In this document: positions 53,249 through 63,900 of the stretch, in pieces | Position numbering within the stretch: the first letter of the stretch is position 1 | Layout: every line of letters begins with the position of its first letter | Assembly (NCBI RefSeq): GCF_003003005.1 | Contig: NZ_PVTR01000001.1 | Coordinates: 551,913 to 615,912, forward strand | Source of the DNA: Mongoliibacter ruber | GTDB lineage: Bacteria; Bacteroidota; Bacteroidia; Cytophagales; Cyclobacteriaceae | DNA: 64,000 bases | Direction of reading: 5' to 3' | Made by a program: the position numbers and the translations under genes | The notes under the pieces: model-generated | Told to the model about the DNA's origin: nothing | The model's input: the letters and a program-made list of their open reading frames with translations, nothing else | The model's database searches: none

Positions 53249-54270
53249 TAAAATTTATCGTATTTGATAAAACATCTCAAAAACAATTTCAATAGAGATC
53301 CACCAAATGACTTTTCAAATTCCCCTCTGTTTTTTAAATAAAAAGCAAAAGTCTTTAATCCTATTTGAGAGGATTTTTTACACAAAAAATAAAACATATT
53401 TCCCAGTACTTTATCTAGGGCTTTATCATCGAGTATTTTATAAATAATATTTTGGTTTTTGATATAAACTAACCAATTAAAGGCTTCAGCTACATCCTCA
53501 ATATTGTCGTAGAGGTTTTCAGAACTAAGATAATCATGCTTTCTAAAATTCTCTTCAGATAGAGGTAAATGAAGCTTTTCAAACCATTTGGTATATACTT
53601 TTTTGTGAAATTGAAACTTCATCTCTTTTAAATCATCAAACCGCTTCATTATGCTTGTTTCAGAAGCTCTATAGAAATAAAGCTTCTTTGGAATATTTGC
53701 TATTGGAAAATGAAAACAAGCATCAACATAAAAATTATAATCTTCAGAGATGGCCAATTCAGTATCAAAGCTTAACCCGGCCTTTGTAATCATATCCATT
53801 CTAAACATAGAGGTAGCATTCAGAACAGATGGCTTAAAAATCAAACCTGATTTAACCATTTCCGGGTCCAGAAAAGTTGTCGATAATCTGGGTTTTCCTT
53901 CATTGAAGCGCTCTAGCCATGTCCCACAAATTCCAATCTTGGGATTATTTTTAAGAAAATTGATCTGAATTCTGAACCGGTCTTTATCTATCAAATCATC
54001 ACAATCCATCCAAGCCAAAAAATCTCCTTTAGCTAACTTTAGTCCTAAGTTTCGAGTGTAAGCAATTCCCCTGTTTTGTTTGTTATCGATTAACTGGATT
54101 CTATCATCATTTATCTGATTGATTACTTCCACAGATGAATCAGTAGAACCGTCATTAATTATCAACAACTCAAAGTTTTTAAAAGATTGATTCAAAACAC
54201 TTAAAATAGCCTCTCTTAAATACTTTTCCCCATTGTAAACGGGCATAACTACTGATAAATCTATTTTCAT
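53248..54270 (-). CDS. Glycosyltransferase family 2
   Basis: 340 aa from the Met at 54270, which follows the polymerase stop by 1 nt; a Met at 54288 would overlap it. The GT-A fold has LSVVMPVYNGEKYLREAILS, LLIINDGSTDSS, NRGIAYTRNLGL, the metal-binding FLAWMDCDD and a CGTWLERF acceptor loop. It is an inverting transferase for one residue of the repeat unit. Confidence 0.93.
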   Translation of the reverse strand: MKIDLSVVMPVYNGEKYLREAILSVLNQSFKNFELLIINDGSTDSSVEVINQINDDRIQLIDNKQNRGIAYTRNLGLKLAKGDFLAWMDCDDLIDKDRFRIQINFLKNNPKIGICGTWLERFNEGKPRLSTTFLDPEMVKSGLIFKPSVLNATSMFRMDMITKAGLSFDTELAISEDYNFYVDACFHFPIANIPKKLYFYRASETSIMKRFDDLKEMKFQFHKKVYTKWFEKLHLPLSEENFRKHDYLSSENLYDNIEDVAEAFNWLVYIKNQNIIYKILDDKALDKVLGNMFYFLCKKSSQIGLKTFAFYLKNRGEFEKSFGGSLLKLFLRCFIKYDKF

Positions 54271-54271
54271 T

Positions 54272-55531
54272 TCAAGTTGTGGGGTCAAATTGTTTTTTGT
54301 CCTTACTCTTAATTTTTATTAATATTTTCTTCACTAGTTCAACTCTTTTTTGATCATCAATGCCTTTTTGATAAAGGTAAAGTGCCAAGATGGTTGCTAT
54401 TATGTAATGATAATGATATACAGAATACCAGGTGACACTGGTGAAGAGTATATACCAAATGTAGTATTTGGCATATGCAAAAGACTTGGGAATTCTAATG
54501 GTAAAACTCTTGATCCAAATAATCACAAACCCCACAACGGCGATTATTCCGAACATAGCGTAAACTGCAATTATCCCGACATCCGATAGATAATAGCCCC
54601 TTTCATCAGCTAACCTTTCATTGAACTTACCTACAGCTGATATACCCCAGTATGGGGCTCCGCTTCCAAAGACTTTGCTAAGGTCATTTGGAGCATAATC
54701 TTTCAAGAAATATTCAGCTGCCAAGACACGGATATATTCTTTTCCTAACTCTGCATCTCTTTCACCTGCCTCAATCAAACCTTTAACACTGTTAATTTCC
54801 ATCTTTATAATTATGGTACCGGAGATGAGAAATATTGCGAGTAACAAAACTTTGTAAATAGGTTTAACATTTATGACCAAATGATATAAGTATACCAGTG
54901 AAATACCAACAATAAACTGCCTAGTGACCTGCATTACAGGTATGACTAGGCCTAAGCATAAAATAAGGAGCCATAACCACCGCAAAGTCTTGGTAGTCGT
55001 AATTTTAGTCAAAGCAATAAAAACCGCTAAAATAAAGATCCCGGCACCAGGAAAAATTATTCTTATTACTCCACGATCTTCGGTCCATTCATCACCATAT
55101 AAGGGACGGCCAAATAAAACCACCCCCTGATTAAAATACTGAAAAAAGTAGAGAGCTGCATACAACAACCCAAAACCTATGACTATTTTTTCAATTGTCT
55201 TTACTTTAAAGTTATGGCCAATCAAGAAAAAATAAAAAGGCCACATCAGATACTGTGTAGTTTCCATTATACTATGAAAAAAACTTTGATTCCATGCAAA
55301 ATAGGCCATTAGGATAGAAAAAAGAATTGAAAAAAACACCATATAAATGGGTATATCAAATGTTGTTCTTCTATTGGAAAACCAAAATGGAACTGAAAGA
55401 AACACGGTTATCCAAATGGATAAAATAAAGACATAATTTGATAGCGATGGACTTATAAAGGTCGCATCAAAAAACTTCAAGCTGATTAATATGAAAGCGA
55501 TTATGTAAATTAAATAAAGGTTCTTTTTCAT
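54272..55531 (-). CDS. O-antigen/EPS polymerase-like membrane protein (Wzy-type)
   Basis: 419 aa with about eleven hydrophobic helices and a long extracytoplasmic loop near 230-310 (EINSVKGLIEAGERDAELGKEYIR..., given in part). Wzy proteins share little sequence; the assignment rests on topology and position between the flippase and the glycosyltransferases. It overlaps the flippase gene by 4 nt. No other polymerase candidate lies in the window. Confidence 0.75.
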   Translation of the reverse strand: MKKNLYLIYIIAFILISLKFFDATFISPSLSNYVFILSIWITVFLSVPFWFSNRRTTFDIPIYMVFFSILFSILMAYFAWNQSFFHSIMETTQYLMWPFYFFLIGHNFKVKTIEKIVIGFGLLYAALYFFQYFNQGVVLFGRPLYGDEWTEDRGVIRIIFPGAGIFILAVFIALTKITTTKTLRWLWLLILCLGLVIPVMQVTRQFIVGISLVYLYHLVINVKPIYKVLLLAIFLISGTIIIKMEINSVKGLIEAGERDAELGKEYIRVLAAEYFLKDYAPNDLSKVFGSGAPYWGISAVGKFNERLADERGYYLSDVGIIAVYAMFGIIAVVGFVIIWIKSFTIRIPKSFAYAKYYIWYILFTSVTWYSVYHYHYIIATILALYLYQKGIDDQKRVELVKKILIKIKSKDKKQFDPTT

Positions 55532-56952
55532 TTAATCATTTTGAGAATGTGTTTTTTACCAACAGTCATAAAAACCACGAAAACAACAATAGGTATGGAA
55601 ATTAAAATCTTCAATGCTAAACCAAATCCTGATACCACAAAATAAGATACCACAAATAAAGAAATAGCCAATGCCCACATCAACAACTTCTTTTCAATGA
55701 CCACATTCACTGCTTTCCTGAAAACATACCAAATGTAAAATTGATAGAGACCAAAGGTTATCAAGTACGCTACAGAAAGACCAAGAGCACCATAATAGCT
55801 CCCATAAAAAATGATAGGTGTTGAGACTATAGAGTTGATTAACCCTAGCTGAAATATCTTTTTCTCATTGTTGGTGGCTCCCAAGATTGTTCCGATCATA
55901 CTATCAATAGAGCTTAACAAAAGAAACCAAATCTGTATCTGACAGACAATCACTGCTGGCAAATATGACGGTGAGAACAAGAAGGATAAAATCTCATGGG
56001 CAAACATCGTAAAAAGAAATGCCATCAAAATCCCTAATAGCATGTAGTATTTGAAACCTACGTTTATGACTTTGAAGAACTTACTTTTTTCAGAAACCCA
56101 CATTGCAGAAAGATTGGGAAAAATAGCAATCAACCCAATGTCAAGTACCATAGAAATAGGTCCTGTAAATTTTTCGGAAAGATTATAAAACCCAACTTCA
56201 TCAATACTTGAATTTATATCTAAAAAATTGTTCGCAAATTTTCTATATGGCAGCATCACCAAAGTCAAGGCAAAATAAGGCCAACTCTCCTGCAACAAGT
56301 TATATGATGATGTAAAAAAGTTATCAACCTTGCCCGTGAGCATTTTGTAGTGTTTCAGACTGAAATAATATGTAGCATTTTTTAAAAGATTGACAGCAAG
56401 GAAAAAAATCATCAATGTAGGAACAGTCATAAAACTCTCCGGCATAATAAAAACTACCACAAACCATAGCACACCATATACCAGATTGATGACTGAAGTG
56501 GGAAGCATTCTTTGGTATCCAATAAAAACAATTTCGTACAGTTTACCCAAACAAGTAATAAGAGCAAAAGCAAACACATAAAACAATTCTACTTGAGTAA
56601 GCTCTCCAAGCATAAAGTTGTACAAAACATAAATACCGCTTACTACAACCAAGGCCAAGCCCCTAATATAGATACCATTGATTACCAAGTCATTGGTTTT
56701 GTCGGGATCTCTTGAAATAGCGCGTACAACTATAGTTTGGATACCTAAATCAGCTATGGTAACCAAAAGTGCCCCTTGAGCTATTATAAAAGTGTATAAT
56801 CCATAATCATCCGGATGAAGAACTCTCGTGATTTTTAATACTGTGATTAAACTTAAAATTTGAGAAATTGCAGTCCCTAAGGTCAAATAGGAAAAATTCT
56901 TAAATACTTTGCTGCTGATTATTTTTTTAATCATTTGCGAATTTTCTATCAC
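55528..56952 (-). CDS. Oligosaccharide flippase (Wzx/MATE-like)
   Basis: 474 aa with 12-14 membrane helices. The N-terminus KNFSYLTLGTAISQILSLITVLKITR and the following DDYGLYTFI are typical of PST/Wzx exporters that move lipid-linked repeat units across the inner membrane. Either Met at 56952 or at 56934 could start it; both overlap the upstream GT14 gene. It overlaps the polymerase gene by 4 nt. Confidence 0.92.
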   Translation of the reverse strand: MIENSQMIKKIISSKVFKNFSYLTLGTAISQILSLITVLKITRVLHPDDYGLYTFIIAQGALLVTIADLGIQTIVVRAISRDPDKTNDLVINGIYIRGLALVVVSGIYVLYNFMLGELTQVELFYVFAFALITCLGKLYEIVFIGYQRMLPTSVINLVYGVLWFVVVFIMPESFMTVPTLMIFFLAVNLLKNATYYFSLKHYKMLTGKVDNFFTSSYNLLQESWPYFALTLVMLPYRKFANNFLDINSSIDEVGFYNLSEKFTGPISMVLDIGLIAIFPNLSAMWVSEKSKFFKVINVGFKYYMLLGILMAFLFTMFAHEILSFLFSPSYLPAVIVCQIQIWFLLLSSIDSMIGTILGATNNEKKIFQLGLINSIVSTPIIFYGSYYGALGLSVAYLITFGLYQFYIWYVFRKAVNVVIEKKLLMWALAISLFVVSYFVVSGFGLALKILISIPIVVFVVFMTVGKKHILKMIK

Positions 56953-57829
56953 GTAAACTAGCTAAAATTTCCACCCTTAGTTGATCTGAAATTCCAGGGA
57001 TTATTTTTCTAGCGCTTAATTTTTCCGAATCCAACAAGATGGGTAAATCTGAAAGATCCAAATTGGCGGGACTGTTACCATTTCGAAACTCCCAATCGAT
57101 ATAATTGAGATGATCATTGATCACCTGATCTTTAAATGGGGAGTTTAATATTACGGTTTGAAATAATGCCTCTTCAGGACAATGTGAGTATTTAAAACAT
57201 TTTAAAAATTCAGGATGTGTATCAAGATAATTTAAGCAATAACTTACACAATCATGCGTCAAAGAAAACCAACATGATCCTCCAAAAAGGTTAGGTATTC
57301 TTTTTTTAATATCTCTATTTATACCAATCAGTTTTTGCGCAGTTTTTATTTTATTAATAGTGAAATTACCAATTTTGGTCTTCGCATTAAATGTATCATA
57401 GAGGTTATATAAGTTAAACCTATTTAGACCTCCCAAGTACCATTTATCAGTTTCCAGTGGAAAATGTTCGATGAATTGATAGCCTCTATTCTTTTCAAAA
57501 AAATCGACAAACTCATTTTTGGTTTTAATTGGCAAATTAGATTCACTCGTTGAATGGATATAATCAAAGCCGCCATAATCAACTGCCTTTTTACATAGAA
57601 GTAAAATGGCCTTTAAAAAATTAAAACCTCCCCAGTTAACTTTGTATTCAGAGCCAATAAACACAATGTTTGAATTGGATTTTTTAACCATTTCAATTCT
57701 CTCATTGCTTATTTTACTTTTACTGTCAATGTGAATAAAAAAGTAAAATCTGTGATCATAGATTTCGAAGAAGTCATTTACCCTTTCCAAATTGTTGTGC
57801 ACCAAAATTAAAATAGCATGTTTTCCCAT
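56927..57829 (-). CDS. GT14-type (core-2/I-branching) beta-1,6-N-acetylglucosaminyltransferase-like
   Basis: 300 aa, cytoplasmic. It has family GT14 features: ILILVHNNLERVNDFFEIYDHRFYFFIHIDSKS (in parts, ILILVHN and FFIHIDSK), VNWGGFNFLKAILLL, GFDYIHSTSESNLPIKT (Ser-rich acceptor loop), GGSCWFSLTHDCV and CPEEALFQTVILNSPF. Related bacterial enzymes are common in EPS loci. It is the first gene of this sub-operon after the terminator at 57863-57889 and runs into the flippase gene with a 26-nt overlap. Confidence 0.87.
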   Translation of the reverse strand: MGKHAILILVHNNLERVNDFFEIYDHRFYFFIHIDSKSKISNERIEMVKKSNSNIVFIGSEYKVNWGGFNFLKAILLLCKKAVDYGGFDYIHSTSESNLPIKTKNEFVDFFEKNRGYQFIEHFPLETDKWYLGGLNRFNLYNLYDTFNAKTKIGNFTINKIKTAQKLIGINRDIKKRIPNLFGGSCWFSLTHDCVSYCLNYLDTHPEFLKCFKYSHCPEEALFQTVILNSPFKDQVINDHLNYIDWEFRNGNSPANLDLSDLPILLDSEKLSARKIIPGISDQLRVEILASLRDRKFAND

Positions 57830-57862
57830 TATCTAAATAATTTGCTTTTATGTATAAAAAAA

Positions 57863-57889
57863 GGGCTGCTAAAAAAATAAAGCAGCCCT
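57863..57889 (-). terminator. Terminator after the polysaccharide-lyase-like gene
   Basis: GGGCTGCT-aaaaaaataa-AGCAGCCC is an 8-bp GC-rich stem with an A-run on the plus strand (T-run for the minus transcript), 6 nt past the stop at 57895. Confidence 0.85.
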
Positions 57890-57894
57890 GATAA

Positions 57895-59127
57895 TTATTT
57901 CACAATTAGATTGACAAACTCCGAAAATTTACTGTCTCCATTTTCAAAAATTCCTTTTACTCTTATTCTATATTGGCCATTGCCAGGAGGAGACCAATTA
58001 AGTTCAAAAGGAGCTTGTGTTTTTGTTCCAATTAAATTAGTCCCATAATAATATTCAACTTTCGAAATTGGAGAATTAGCATTACTCAAGTTTGCCTTAA
58101 TATTTATAGTTGAATTTTCTTCAAAAACAGCATCATTCACCGGTTCCGTGATACTGACATTACTTTCATTTTTCTGAGTGGAGATTCTTACAGAGCCACC
58201 TACATTCGGGTTCGATTCTATAAAGACTTTATTAGAAGAAGAACTATTATTGCCAGGTAAATTGATACTTACATCATCTAGATAGAAAGAACTATTATTA
58301 GGAATTGTCTTGTCAGCATAGGCATTAATACTAAAATGATTGGCATCAACTTCAGGCCTTAAAGTATTTCTCAAACCTGTATCAATCACCAATTGATCAT
58401 CCTGCCAAAGAATTATCCTACCAGACTCATCTCTCCTTTGCATGATCAATAATTGAACTTTCACCCATCTTCCGGTTGGTAGATCCATACCAGGTTTAGC
58501 AGCCCAGGAAACGTTTGTGCTCCCTCCCCAGAACCTCTGAAGATCACCTAAAGTCAAAAAGTTGGCTCCGCCTTTTCCTGCACCCCCTCTTACTCCGAGA
58601 CCTACTACATAGTGTGGATTATTAATTTGATCTGGACCTGTACCAGGTCCACCTGCAGCATACTTCACACCTTTTGTTTGGACAAGATTGAACCAAGCAT
58701 TATTGGGATCCAAATCTATTCTGTGAGGCAAATACAAATGAAAAGTATAAATGAGGTCATCATTATTACCTATTTCTTTCCAGCGGTAAATCCTGGTACC
58801 ATGTGAATCTCCCGATGTAGTATTTATAGACAGTTTGAGAGAATGATTCCCTGTTTTGGCTTGTTCTGTTGATACTACAGTCCTTCCTGTACCAGTATTA
58901 TAAATACCACCTCCACCATCACTCGTCCATTCATTACTACTGCCATTAAGGTGATTTGCTGACCATAATAATTGACCTAATTGATTGGTAGGAACACCTT
59001 GGGCGAGTACACCAAGACTATTGAAAAACGTAAATCCTATAATAATAAAAAACACAACTGAACTTCTTAGATCAAAATTTTCAAATTTTGACCTAAGTTT
59101 TAAATTATTTATTGGTTTTAATCTCAT
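57895..59127 (-). CDS. Exported polysaccharide-lyase-like protein with C-terminal Ig-like domain
   Basis: 410 aa from the Met at 59127; the earlier Met at 59169 adds a non-signal stretch. The long hydrophobic signal ends near GVLAQ. Residues ~45-300 form a jelly-roll with polysaccharide-lyase-like features (HGTRIYRWKEIG, WFNLVQTKGV, NFLTLGDLQRFW, GRWVKVQLLIMQRR, INAYADKTIPN, SFYLDDVSI). Residues ~325-410 form a Big_9-type Ig domain (SITEPVNDAVFEENSTINI, KVEYYYGTNLIG), related to the domains of the giant protein at 60975. It may trim the polymer or release chains. No T9SS sorting tail is present. Confidence 0.75.
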   Translation of the reverse strand: MRLKPINNLKLRSKFENFDLRSSVVFFIIIGFTFFNSLGVLAQGVPTNQLGQLLWSANHLNGSSNEWTSDGGGGIYNTGTGRTVVSTEQAKTGNHSLKLSINTTSGDSHGTRIYRWKEIGNNDDLIYTFHLYLPHRIDLDPNNAWFNLVQTKGVKYAAGGPGTGPDQINNPHYVVGLGVRGGAGKGGANFLTLGDLQRFWGGSTNVSWAAKPGMDLPTGRWVKVQLLIMQRRDESGRIILWQDDQLVIDTGLRNTLRPEVDANHFSINAYADKTIPNNSSFYLDDVSINLPGNNSSSSNKVFIESNPNVGGSVRISTQKNESNVSITEPVNDAVFEENSTINIKANLSNANSPISKVEYYYGTNLIGTKTQAPFELNWSPPGNGQYRIRVKGIFENGDSKFSEFVNLIVK

Positions 59128-59816
59128 ACAATAGTTTATAAATATGTTATGAAACCAAAAATACCACATTATTAAACTTATTCATAGTCAATATATTAGC
59201 TCAACTGATGCTTTTACCGCTTCTATATTTTTAGAGAATATAAAGTGTATTTGACTAAAAAAATTAAGTATTACACACTATTTTTTCTTTCAAATTATTT
59301 TCAAAAAAAAACAGCTTCGCCACTTCAGTCACAGGTTATTAATGACTTCAAGTGGAAATTGCCTATAGAAAATAGATAATTAGATTGTAAGGTGTCGCAA
59401 ACATAATAAATTTATAATACATTTTTATTTATTTGAAATGTTTTTTATTGTATTTATAAGTTAAATTAAAATATCAATTTATCACAACTAAAATTTGCCT
59501 GATAGACTGTTTTTCAACGATAATTAAATTTTACGTCGGTATTGAACAGTAAAAGAAAAATATTTGGGTTTGCAACTAACTTATATTTAAACTTAGCTAA
59601 TTCATCCTCAGATTATATTATGTATACTGATTATTCTTTTTATTATAAATTAAATAGGTAAAATATAATAAAAATATCCACGAGATTATATTTTCAAATA
59701 GTTTTTAATGCTTTTTAAATATACTTATTTGCATTATAAATAATTTTGATTCATATTTATGTAAACAAACAACCAAAAAACCAGCTCCGCTTGTGAAAAG
59801 TAAAAATTAGAGAATT
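59128..59816. other. AT-rich intergenic region between divergent genes
   Basis: This 689-nt A/T-rich region between the lyase-like gene and the lipoprotein gene must hold both promoters. No gene, repeat or clear hairpin was recognised. Confidence 0.55.
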
Positions 59817-60917
59817 ATGTTTAAGTCAATCGTCAACCCACTACTCTTAATTGCTGTTTATTCAATACTTTTTTTTGCTTGCATTGCAAGTGAAGAAGAT
59901 GATCCCAATAAGCCCATATCAAAAGATATTAAAGCCTGGGAGAATTTAGAAAATTTTAAGTTTGAAATCTTCAATGCCAAAGAAACCTCAAACGGATGGG
60001 TGGTAATTGGAAGAAATGGTTTTTACACAACCAAAGATTTTATTGATGTCAGCAACCTTAATCAATTTGGCAATTATCAGACAAGAGAAGGCAGATATAG
60101 AATACCAATTTTCGAAAGTTTCTTTATTACTAGGTCTGAATCTGAATTATTTATTCATTCTCATTCAAATAATAACAGTATTGAACCTACTAAAATTGAA
60201 CCCAGTATGTATGATCCTAATTTTGTCAATTTTGAGGATATACCCTTTTGGCAAGGTGATATGTTAGGGATCAATGACAACGGGACTATGATGTTCTCAT
60301 ACAGAACCTCTCAAAATAATATTGCTGATAATAATCCTAGATTTTTACTTTTAAACACTTCTATAACAGGGGGTAAAGTGGAAGTAAAAGAAAGCAAAAT
60401 TATAGACCATGAATTCTTATCCTGGTTTGAAAACAATTACTCAATTGAAAGTTTTCAGGATTTTTTCCATGTTCAAATCAGCTCGCTAACTTTCAGAATA
60501 AAAAACAATGGAGAAGTTAAGAAGTACCTTGACCTTCCCTCAAAATCAGTAATTAAGGACAATCAGATTTTAACTTTTGCTACTAGCATGAGGACAGGTG
60601 AATTGGTTGTGTATGCTTCTAGCATTGGTGCTGATACACCCACAAAAATCGGTCAAAAGGAAGTATCTATAAAGTATTTAAATGCTGAGTACACTGTTGT
60701 TGGTGATAGAATTTTTGGTTTTAAAAATGATGAAATTTTTGAAATCAAATTGAATTCTGGCTTTGAAATCGTAACACTTGATAATACTAATCTACGAGGC
60801 AATACCGTCACTTCTCTTAAAGCCACTGACGATGATAAAATTCTAATCACCACTTTATGTGATAGAACAAAAACTCATTGCGGGATTTTCGTGACCGACT
60901 TGGATAATATCAAATAA
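59817..60917 (+). CDS. Hypothetical lipoprotein
   Basis: 366 aa. The lipoprotein signal ends FFAC (Cys ~21), followed by an acidic linker. The remainder is beta-rich with repeated short motifs such as WVVIGRNGFYTTKD, MLGINDNGTMMFSY and GTDLDN-like turns. This might be a beta-propeller, but I do not recognise the family. It converges on the giant secreted protein gene with a shared terminator. Confidence 0.65.
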   Translation: MFKSIVNPLLLIAVYSILFFACIASEEDDPNKPISKDIKAWENLENFKFEIFNAKETSNGWVVIGRNGFYTTKDFIDVSNLNQFGNYQTREGRYRIPIFESFFITRSESELFIHSHSNNNSIEPTKIEPSMYDPNFVNFEDIPFWQGDMLGINDNGTMMFSYRTSQNNIADNNPRFLLLNTSITGGKVEVKESKIIDHEFLSWFENNYSIESFQDFFHVQISSLTFRIKNNGEVKKYLDLPSKSVIKDNQILTFATSMRTGELVVYASSIGADTPTKIGQKEVSIKYLNAEYTVVGDRIFGFKNDEIFEIKLNSGFEIVTLDNTNLRGNTVTSLKATDDDKILITTLCDRTKTHCGIFVTDLDNIK

Positions 60918-60920
60918 ATA

Positions 60921-60955
60921 AAAAGAGTCAAGCCAAAATTTGGCTTGACTCTTTT
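60921..60955. terminator. Bidirectional terminator
   Basis: AAAAGAGTCAAGCCAAA ... TTTGGCTTGACTCTTTT forms a 17-bp perfect stem between two convergent genes. Confidence 0.92.
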
Positions 60956-60974
60956 CTATTAAACCCTCTTTTAT

Positions 60975-63900
60975 TTATCGCCTCTTAATGAATCTTTTGT
61001 TGGCAATTTTTCTATTCTTATGAAAGAGGTTCAACATGTAAGCTCCGTTTTTCAAATGATTGACATCTAGTGTACTTACTTTACCATTTTGAACAAATGT
61101 ATACACGTCGTGTACCACCCCATTCATCGCAACGATCTGAACAGTAAATTCATAACTTTCATCACTGTCAAGGTTTTCAAATATCAAGTTTAAGAAATCA
61201 CTCGTTGGGTTTGGCCCTACTTTTATCTCAAGTAAAATATCTGGAATATCAATATTGTACTCCGATCTAGGCAACACCCTCACATTTATTTCTTCTGAAT
61301 AGTACACTTGACTTTTTGCATTTTTTGATTTCCCTCTAGCAACAAATTTATGTTCTCCTACAGGTAGTTCATCCAGTTTCAACATATATGGTTCTTCATC
61401 CAGCTGCCCTATCAGTTCGTCATTCATGTATATGTCAACAAGGTCGACATGCTTGGATACATCATTGGTTTCAACATTCAATTCCAAAGAAGCACCTTCA
61501 ACAATTTCTGATTTTGAAGCTTTTATTCTTATACTTCCATTATTTCGCGGAATTACTGAAATCCTTACTGGGATAGATAGTTCAGAAGTACCGTCTTTGA
61601 ATACCAATCGTGCAACAAGGCTATATTGTCCTTGACTTACATTCGCCCATACAAAACTATATGGGTCTTGAGTGGTTTCTCCAATCTTTTGATTTCCTCT
61701 GAAGTATTCTACTTTTTCGACCTCATTTGAAATCATAGGAAGCGATACTCTAATCAAGATATCTGATCCAGCTATAAAAACTGCATCTCGAATAGGATCA
61801 ACAATCCTAAAGTTTGTTTGAGGCTGAACAATTTTAATCATTTGAGCTTCAGAAATGCTCCTTTTCTCATTGTCAAAACCATAGGCAACGGCTACCAATT
61901 CGATTTCACCCGTCATGGAAGCAATCCAATTAAAGTTGAATGGATCCTGATTTGATACCCCAATTAACTGTCCGTTCGCAAAGTATTCTACTTTTTCTAC
62001 CAGCGAAGCATCGCCATCCAACATGATTATTAAAGGAATTTCAGTTCCACTTTCAAATTCTTGTCCAAAGCCAGGAGAAATTATGATTACTTCCGGTATC
62101 TCTGACTCACCATCCTCTGAATCAGGTTCTTCTTCATTGTTTATTATGACTACGGAAACAGGTGCTGAAGTACTACTCGCTCCTCTATCATCAAATGCCT
62201 TTGCTGTAAAACTGTAAGGTCCCCTTATTGCTTCAGTCCAGATAATTGAATATGGCTCTTCATTGGATACACCAATCAACTTATCGTTTGCGTAAAATTC
62301 AACATAATCTATCGAACCATCTGAATCAAATGCTTCTGCTGAAATTTCAATAGGTGTACCAAGTATAATTTCTTCTCCTTCATTTGGGGAAAGAATCCGG
62401 ACTTCTGGAGCAACATTATTCTCTACTCTAATCCTTAAAACTTCACTACTGGCGATTTGACCTTCGATATCAGTAACGGTCGCTCTGATATTGAGATTAC
62501 CCATATTCATCGCTCTCCATGAAAGACTGAAGTTACCCTCTTCACTAGCCCCAATTAAAATATTGTTTCTAAAGTACTCTACCTTTTCAATCTCTGAATC
62601 ACTTTCAATTTCAACTTCAAAGTTAACCATTGCATTTCTTGCAAACACTTCATTTTGTGAAGGAGATGTTATCTTGATGGATAAAGGCTTAACTAATTGA
62701 TTTTCAACAACTGTTACAATCACAGCAGCAGAAGTAGTTTCACCTCCTCTATCATCTGTGGCAACAGCTGTCAATTCAAAGTTTCCAGCTTCTGTAGCAT
62801 TCCAGTTTGCGGTGAAAGGAGCATCTGACGAAGTTCCGATCAGGCTTCCGTTCACATAGAAGTCAACTTTAGTGATAGATCCGTCAGCGTCTGTGGCATC
62901 TGCGGTGATTGTTACTGATTCACCGATAGCGTATTCAGAACCGTTTGCAGGTGAAGTGATGGAAACTTCAGGAAGGATATTGTCAGCGATAACTGTTACA
63001 GTCACTGCAGCAGAAGTAGTTTTTCCGTTTCTGTCATCTGTGGCAACAGCCGTCAATTCAAAGTTTCCAGCTTCTATAGCATTCCAGTTTATAGTATAAG
63101 GTGCGGTATTGTCTGAACCGATCAAGCTTCCGTTGACATAGAAGTCAACTTTAGTGATAGCTCCGTCAGCGTCTGTAGCATCTGCGGTGATAGTCACAGC
63201 TTCTCCAATGGCGTATTCTGTACCTGCCGCTGGTGAAGTAATAGAAACTTCAGGAAGAACATTGTCAGCAATTACTGTTACAGTCACTGCAGCTGAAGTA
63301 GTTTCTCCGTTTCTGTCATCTGTGGCAACAGCTGTCAATTCAAAGTTTCCAGATCCTGTAGCATTCCAGTTTGCGGTGAAAGGGGCTGTATTGTCAGATC
63401 CGATCAGGCTACCGTTGACATAGAAGTCAACTTTAGTGATAGCTCCGTCAGCGTCTGTGGCATCTGCGGTGATTGTTACTGATTCACCGATAGCGTATTC
63501 TGTACCATTTGCAGGTGAAGTGATGGAAACTTCAGGAAGTATGTTGTCAGCGATCACTGTTACAGTCACAGCAGCAGAAGTAGTTTTTCCGTTTCTGTCA
63601 TCTGTGGCAACAGCTGTCAATTCAAAGTTTCCTGCTTCTGTAGCATTCCAGTTTGCGGTGAAAGGTGCGGTATTGTCAGATCTGATCAGGCCTCCATTGA
63701 CATAGAAGTCAACTTTAGTGATAGTTCCGTCAGCGTCTGTGGCATCTGCGATGATAGTCACAGCTTCTCCGATGGCGTATTCTGTACCTGCCGCTGGTGA
63801 AGTAATAGAAACTTCAGGAAGAACATTGTCAGCAATTACTGTTACAGTCACTGCAGCTGAAGTAGTTTTTCCGTTTCTGTCATCTGTGGCAACAGCTGTA

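Noticed and set aside
54272..55531. O-antigen ligase (WaaL) rather than Wzy
   Set aside because: Topology alone does not separate the two, but position inside a Wzx/Wzy-type locus with no lipid A core genes favours a polymerase.
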